Origin: Chlamydiia bacterium
GTDB lineage: Bacteria; Chlamydiota; Chlamydiia; Chlamydiales; FEN-1388
Assembly (NCBI GenBank): GCA_023269335.1
Contig: JAHFTM010000040.1
Span: 1-10,157, forward strand
DNA length: 10,157 nt
Direction of reading: 5' to 3'
The position numbers and the translations under genes are program-made. This document shows positions 6,287 through 10,157 of the stretch, piece by piece; position 1 is the first letter of the stretch, and the number at the start of each line of letters is the position of its first letter. Under the pieces are notes generated by a model that was not told where the DNA came from, did not search any database, and saw only the letters and a program-made list of their open reading frames with translations.

Positions 6287-6966
6287 GGAATTAAAAACCC
6301 CTGCACATCCGTTGCTGGATCCTTAATCTTCTCTAAAGAAAGGCTCTCGTCTATACTAAATTTCCCAGAACGCAAGCGCCTTAAATTTGAAACATATGCC
6401 AAGCAACCTAACAGCTTACCTATCTCATGGCCTATTGTACGGATATAGGTACCCTTGGAACATTTGATATGGATATCCACTTCAGGATATTCGTAGCGCA
6501 CTAAAGTTGTCGAAACTTCAATGAGAGAACTTTTACGCTCTACCACAACACCCTTGCGTGCCATCTCGTAAAGCCTTTTACCATTTATTTTTTTTGCAGA
6601 AAACATTGGCGGAATTTGCTCAATTTTACCTTGAAAGTGACAAATCACCTCTTGAAGCTCTTCCAAAAGAGGTTTTGCATCGGAAGTAGCTACAACTTTG
6701 CCATCGGAATCAAAACTATCTGTCTCAATGCCAAGTCGTAAAGTTGCAAGATATTCTTTACCATCTTGTAAAAACTCATCAGCTCTTTTTGTATAGTTTC
6801 TACCTATGAGCATGACCAGGAGGCCAGTAGCAAATGGATCTAGAGTGCCTGTATGGCCAATTTTTTTGACACCCAAACGTTTTCGTAATACATGCACTAC
6901 TGAAAATGAAGTCATGCCGGCAGGCTTATCGACAAGCAATATTCCTTCTATCGCCATACTATTCAT
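6283..6966 (-). CDS. truB: tRNA pseudouridine(55) synthase
   Basis: TruB converts U55 to pseudouridine in the T-loop of tRNAs. The family core is complete: GILLVDKPAGMTS (8-20), the catalytic GHTGTLDPFATGLL (37-50) with nucleophile D43, EYLATLRLGIETDSFD (71-86) with Y72, PPMFSAKKINGKRLYEMARKG (119-139), and CSKGTYIRTIGHEIG (169-183) with R176. The protein has 227 residues and ends after the catalytic domain, with no room for the C-terminal PUA domain of longer TruBs (E. coli 314). Start choice: the ATG at 6966 overlaps rbfA by 8 bp, while the in-frame ATG at 6957 follows the rbfA TAG by one base and gives the more typical MAIEGILLVDKP; neither has a clear Shine-Dalgarno, which suggests coupling to rbfA. 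The stop overlaps the ribF start by 4 bp. Confidence 0.95.
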   Translation of the reverse strand: MNSMAIEGILLVDKPAGMTSFSVVHVLRKRLGVKKIGHTGTLDPFATGLLVMLIGRNYTKRADEFLQDGKEYLATLRLGIETDSFDSDGKVVATSDAKPLLEELQEVICHFQGKIEQIPPMFSAKKINGKRLYEMARKGVVVERKSSLIEVSTTLVRYEYPEVDIHIKCSKGTYIRTIGHEIGKLLGCLAYVSNLRRLRSGKFSIDESLSLEKIKDPATDVQGFLIP

Positions 6967-7363
6967 CTAAAAGATGGTCATCAGAAGGTGCATCATCTGA
7001 AGAAGGACGCTTCTCTCTTTCTTGAGAGAGCTTAGAAAAAACTTCTTCCATATGCAGCTGTTTTTCGAGACCTGAATCAATTTCAAACGTGAGCTCTGGG
7101 AAATGACGCATGACCACTTTTTTTGATGACATCCTAGCAATCGTACCTGCCTTCTCTTGAAGAGCCTGTACAGCCAATTTTTTTTGCTTTTGATCACCAA
7201 TGACACTTACAAATACCTTAGCATATGAAAGATCACTCGTAATATCCACTGCTGTAATCGTTATAAATTCATTCACATGAGGGACGTGATGAAGATCTCT
7301 GTGGATTACTTCTGAGATCACTTCTTTAAGAAGTGAATTTAAACGTACTGTTCTTTTTGTCAT
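6959..7363 (-). CDS. rbfA: 30S ribosome-binding factor A
   Basis: RbfA binds the 30S subunit during late maturation and is needed for processing of the 16S rRNA 5' end. The 134 residues match the small KH-fold family: RLNSLLKEVISEVIHRDLHHVP (7-28), FITITAVDITSDLSYAKVFVSVIG (33-56), which is the conserved 'iT.V.vs.DLs.AkVyvs' strand pair, and VVMRHFPELTFEIDSGLEKQ (83-102). The last 20 residues form an acidic Ser/Asp-rich tail (SSDDAPSDDHLLDE). The ATG lies 4 bp after the infB stop and the 3' end overlaps truB, so translation is probably coupled to both neighbours. No strong ribosome binding site is visible. Confidence 0.94.
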   Translation of the reverse strand: MTKRTVRLNSLLKEVISEVIHRDLHHVPHVNEFITITAVDITSDLSYAKVFVSVIGDQKQKKLAVQALQEKAGTIARMSSKKVVMRHFPELTFEIDSGLEKQLHMEEVFSKLSQEREKRPSSDDAPSDDHLLDE

Positions 7364-7367
7364 AATT

Positions 7368-10157
7368 TTATAGTTCTTGTGCTACGTAGATAATATCAAA
7401 AGCTTCCAGAATATCGCCCACTTGAGTGTCATTGTATCCTGAAAGAAGAATACCGCATTCAATACCTTTTTGAACTTCTTTCACATCTTCTTTAACACGC
7501 TTTAAGGAAGCAATAGGCCCTTTGAAAACCACATCTTTGCCACGTCTTACGCGTATTTGACAATTGCGCATAATACTACCTTCCGTCACCTGGCAACCTG
7601 AAATCACACCAAGCAGAGATGCTTTGAAGATAGCTTTTACTTCGGCTTTACCCTTTTCTACCTCTTCAGCAAGCTTGTCGAGCATACTCTTCATTTCTTC
7701 TCTTACAACGTCGACTACATGATAGATGATGTTGTGTAAAAGAACCTTTACACCAAGCTCTTTAATCATAAGCTCTGCATGCGTTTCTACCTGAGTGTGA
7801 AAACCAATGATGCAAGCTTTCGATGTTGCAGCAAGCTGTACATCAGATTCCGAAATTTGACCTACACCCTGTGAAATAATATTCAACTCAACTTTATCTG
7901 ACTGTATCTTTTCAAGCGCCTTGACAAGTGCTTCTAAAGAACCTTGAACATCCGCTCTCAAAATAAGCGTAAACATCTTTTTCGGCATGTTTTTAGCATT
8001 TTCCATCAAACTTTCAAGAGAATGACGTTTCTTCACCTGAAAACCAGTCTGTCTTTTACCCTCTTGTCTCGCTTCAGCAATCTCACGTGCTTCTTTTTCA
8101 CTTTTAACTACAATGAACTCTTCACCTGCTTCTGGCAAGCCTGAAAGCCCTGTAATTTGCACAGGCGTAGAAGGTACAGCTTCGATAAGCTCTTGACCAA
8201 TCTCATCGCGCATAGTTTTCACACGCGCCCACTTATCGCCAAATACAAGTGCATCACCCAATCTGAGCGTTCCATTCAATACAAGCACCGTAGCCACCGA
8301 GCCAAGTCCTTGCTGCATTTCAGATTCGATAACAACTCCACGAGCACGTTGTGTCTGGTTAGCTCTCAATTCAAGTACTTCTGCTTGTAAAGCCAACATC
8401 TCTAAAAGCTCAGGAATACCTTTGTTTGTGACAGCAGAACACTGCACTACAATTGTCTGCCCACCCCATTCTTCTGGCAGTAGCTCTTGGTCGGCAAGCT
8501 GACGAAAGACAAGTTCTGGATTAAAGTTAGGCTTATCACTTTTTGTAAGTGCAACTACAATGGTTGCCTTCGCGTTTCTACCTTGCTTAATTGCTTCTAT
8601 TGTTTGCTCTTGAATACCATCATCACCAGCAATCACCAATACTACGATATCTGTAACTCCAGCGCCTCTTTCTCTCATTAAAGTAAAGGCTTCATGGCCA
8701 GGCGTGTCGAGGATCGTCAGATTACCCTGTGGCGTTGTACACTTAAATGCACCAATATGCTGAGTAATCGCTCCCACTTCTTTTGCAGCGCGGTTACTTT
8801 TTCTAATGGCATCGATAAGACTCGTCTTGCCATGGTCTACGTGACCCATGAAGGCAACAACTGGCGGTCTTAAAATAAGTTGTGACACATCTTGGGCAGC
8901 AATTTCTTCGCGAGTACTCACTGTGGAAATGCGAATACGCTCTTCTTCCGCAGTATCAATTATAATTTCACAACCAAACTCATCACCTAAGATGGCCACT
9001 ACAGTTGGATCATCGAGTAAGTCATTCAAAGTCACAACAATACCTTGAATAAACAACTTTGAGATCAACTCAGAGGCTTTCAACTTCATTTCAGAGGCTA
9101 AATCTTTAATGCTGATTGGCAGACTAACCTTTATTTTACTTGGACGGACAATCTCTTGAGTCACTTTTTGAACGAATGCTTTTGATCGTCTTCGTCTCCA
9201 CGCTCCGCCCTCTTCCTCATCTGTAGAAACAAAACCATGTCTTGCTCGCGCATCAAAAACCTTTTCTTCAGGTTTCTTAATCGCTTTTTGCTGCATTGCG
9301 TCTTTTTGTTTGCCTTTATGCTTGGAAGCTGGATCTTCAAAAGGTCCACGCGCTCTTTTTACCTCATCCGGTTGACGTGCTTCACGCGTCTTGAAATCAG
9401 ATTCTTTTCTTTGCGGAAAGTCATCTTTGATATTTGGCGGCAAGTGCCGAGCAAGCGAATCTCTACCAAAATCACGGGGTGGCATTGATCCACCTTCGCG
9501 TCTTGGGTATGGACCACCTTCGCGCGGTGGATAGCCTCCCTCATGCCGTGGAGGAAATCTCCCATCAGGGCGTCCTTGCGGACGAGGCCCTTGAGGATAT
9601 TGCTGTCCTCCTTGATAAGGTGGTCGTGTACCCTGATAGCCCGATTGCGGAGGACGAGAGCCCTGATATCCTGATTGCGGGGGACGAGACCCTTGATACC
9701 CTGATTGCTGAGGACGAGATCCCTGGTAGCCTGATTGCGCAGGACGAGAGCCCTGATATCCTGATTGTGGTGGACGAGAGCCCTGATATCCTGATTGCGG
9801 GGGACGAGATCCTTGATACCCTGATTGCTGAGGACGAGACCCCTGGTAGCCTGATGGAGATGGCGCTGGCGCTGGATTTGCTGATTGCGTAGCTGGTGAT
9901 GAGAACTCTTTCGGTTTAAAGTCACCTCTAACCTGCTGCTCTCCTTCCAATTTTTTCTCTGTTCCTTGCCCTTGCGGCGGCCTTGATTCAAATGGTTTTG
10001 GCTTAAATGGCGTTGGCTGGTAAGGCTGCCCTCTTTGGTCTGAACGATAGTCTTGACGATATTCTTGGCGTCTTGGTGCATCGCTATCTCTAGGAGAAGG
10101 CAAAGATTGTCGAGATGCTTGCCCATATGAAGTTGGCGCTTGCCTTACGGGAGAGTG
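7368..10157 (-). CDS. infB: Translation initiation factor IF-2, 5' end outside window
   Basis: IF-2 is the GTPase that brings fMet-tRNA to the 30S subunit and promotes 50S joining. The frame stays open from the stop at 7368 to the window edge (929 codons), so the N-terminus is cut off; an internal TTG at 10103 is not a credible start. Residues counted from the edge: 1-230 are Pro/Gly/Arg/Gln-rich, with a 10-residue tandem repeat at about 102-180 and RGG-like PPRxEGG units at 200-229; about 320-400 is the IF2_N domain; the G domain has GHVDHGKTS (438-446), GAITQHIGA (462-470), DTPGHEAF (484-491), TKSD (538-541) in place of NKxD, and SAV (574-576). Then follow domain [12 protein letters not shown] (735-744) of the C1 domain, and the fMet-tRNA-binding C2 domain with [12 protein letters not shown] and [13 protein letters not shown] (898-910). 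The core is complete. rbfA follows after 4 bp. Confidence 0.96.
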   Translation of the reverse strand, partial: HSPVRQAPTSYGQASRQSLPSPRDSDAPRRQEYRQDYRSDQRGQPYQPTPFKPKPFESRPPQGQGTEKKLEGEQQVRGDFKPKEFSSPATQSANPAPAPSPSGYQGSRPQQSGYQGSRPPQSGYQGSRPPQSGYQGSRPAQSGYQGSRPQQSGYQGSRPPQSGYQGSRPPQSGYQGTRPPYQGGQQYPQGPRPQGRPDGRFPPRHEGGYPPREGGPYPRREGGSMPPRDFGRDSLARHLPPNIKDDFPQRKESDFKTREARQPDEVKRARGPFEDPASKHKGKQKDAMQQKAIKKPEEKVFDARARHGFVSTDEEEGGAWRRRRSKAFVQKVTQEIVRPSKIKVSLPISIKDLASEMKLKASELISKLFIQGIVVTLNDLLDDPTVVAILGDEFGCEIIIDTAEEERIRISTVSTREEIAAQDVSQLILRPPVVAFMGHVDHGKTSLIDAIRKSNRAAKEVGAITQHIGAFKCTTPQGNLTILDTPGHEAFTLMRERGAGVTDIVVLVIAGDDGIQEQTIEAIKQGRNAKATIVVALTKSDKPNFNPELVFRQLADQELLPEEWGGQTIVVQCSAVTNKGIPELLEMLALQAEVLELRANQTQRARGVVIESEMQQGLGSVATVLVLNGTLRLGDALVFGDKWARVKTMRDEIGQELIEAVPSTPVQITGLSGLPEAGEEFIVVKSEKEAREIAEARQEGKRQTGFQVKKRHSLESLMENAKNMPKKMFTLILRADVQGSLEALVKALEKIQSDKVELNIISQGVGQISESDVQLAATSKACIIGFHTQVETHAELMIKELGVKVLLHNIIYHVVDVVREEMKSMLDKLAEEVEKGKAEVKAIFKASLLGVISGCQVTEGSIMRNCQIRVRRGKDVVFKGPIASLKRVKEDVKEVQKGIECGILLSGYNDTQVGDILEAFDIIYVAQEL
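9618..9854 (-). repeat. 30-bp in-frame tandem repeat in infB (about 8 copies of [10 protein letters not shown])
   Basis: Eight consecutive 10-residue units read SGYQGSRP followed by QQ, PQ, PQ, AQ, QQ, PQ, PQ and a final GTRPPY variant. At the DNA level a second period is visible: 9661-9735 and 9781-9855 are 120 bp apart and differ at only 2 of 75 positions that I counted, so four-unit blocks were duplicated recently relative to the single units. The unit length is a multiple of three, so copy-number changes keep the frame. Rich in Gly, Tyr, Gln, Ser, Arg and Pro, the tract is certainly disordered. Confidence 0.93.

Noticed and set aside
7318..7336. Perfect inverted repeat TCACTTC-TTTAA-GAAGTGA just inside rbfA
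   Set aside because: It encodes the conserved LLKEV segment of the first RbfA helix; a 7-bp palindrome in coding sequence can arise by chance and there is no T-run or regulator context.
9631..9870. CRISPR-like array
   Set aside because: The 30-bp units are contiguous with no unique spacers, and they are in frame within infB.
9434..9892. Plus-strand open frame of 152 codons with [16 protein letters not shown] repeats
   Set aside because: It is the antisense reading of the infB tandem repeat; the 30-bp unit has no stop in this frame, so it stays open by construction. No family resemblance and no start context.
9359..10126. Second minus-strand open frame of about 255 codons over the infB repeat
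   Set aside because: Frame-shifted reading of the same repetitive DNA, overlapping the conserved IF-2 frame entirely; composition is low-complexity with no domain.

Overview
This window looks like a chromosomal segment from a member of the Chlamydiae, more likely a Chlamydia-related (amoeba-associated) lineage than a Chlamydia species. Three things point there: the gene order rpe-efp-accB-accC, which I recall as CT121-CT124 in Chlamydia trachomatis; an EF-P whose ends (MVxSSQL at the start, YIQRV at the end) match my memory of chlamydial EF-P 1; and a gene with a FliK/YscP-like C-terminal domain of the kind expected in a type III secretion host. Base composition is moderately AT-rich. The taxonomic call rests on memory of family sequences and synteny, not on a search.

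Layout. Bases 1-870 (+ strand) hold the 3' part of a CBS-domain/CorC-HlyC membrane protein gene that starts outside the window. It converges, with a 5-bp gap, on a minus-strand gene (876-1787) for an acidic, mostly disordered protein ending in a FliK/T3S4-like domain, a candidate secretion needle-length ruler (SctP/CdsP-like). Bases 1788-2135 are non-coding, AT-rich and full of short repeats; they separate this gene from a long minus-strand gene train.

From right to left on the minus strand the train reads infB (5' end cut by the window edge), rbfA, truB, ribF, rpe, efp, accB, accC. The first four are translation-initiation, ribosome-maturation, tRNA-modification and flavin genes packed with tiny gaps or overlaps. 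The last four are an epimerase, the polyproline-rescue factor EF-P, and the biotin carrier and biotin carboxylase of acetyl-CoA carboxylase. The only gaps above 20 bp are ribF-rpe (26 bp) and rpe-efp (52 bp); the latter contains an extended -10 element that could be an internal promoter.

Most of the window is ordinary housekeeping sequence; I do not see a new multi-gene system. The points worth a second look are: a two-level tandem repeat (30-bp unit, 120-bp super-period) in the N-terminal part of IF-2; a RibF whose riboflavin-kinase half has lost its signature motifs; a TKSD instead of NKxD guanine-specificity motif in IF-2; the orphan FliK-like gene; and the fusion into one train of two loci that are separate in C. 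trachomatis.
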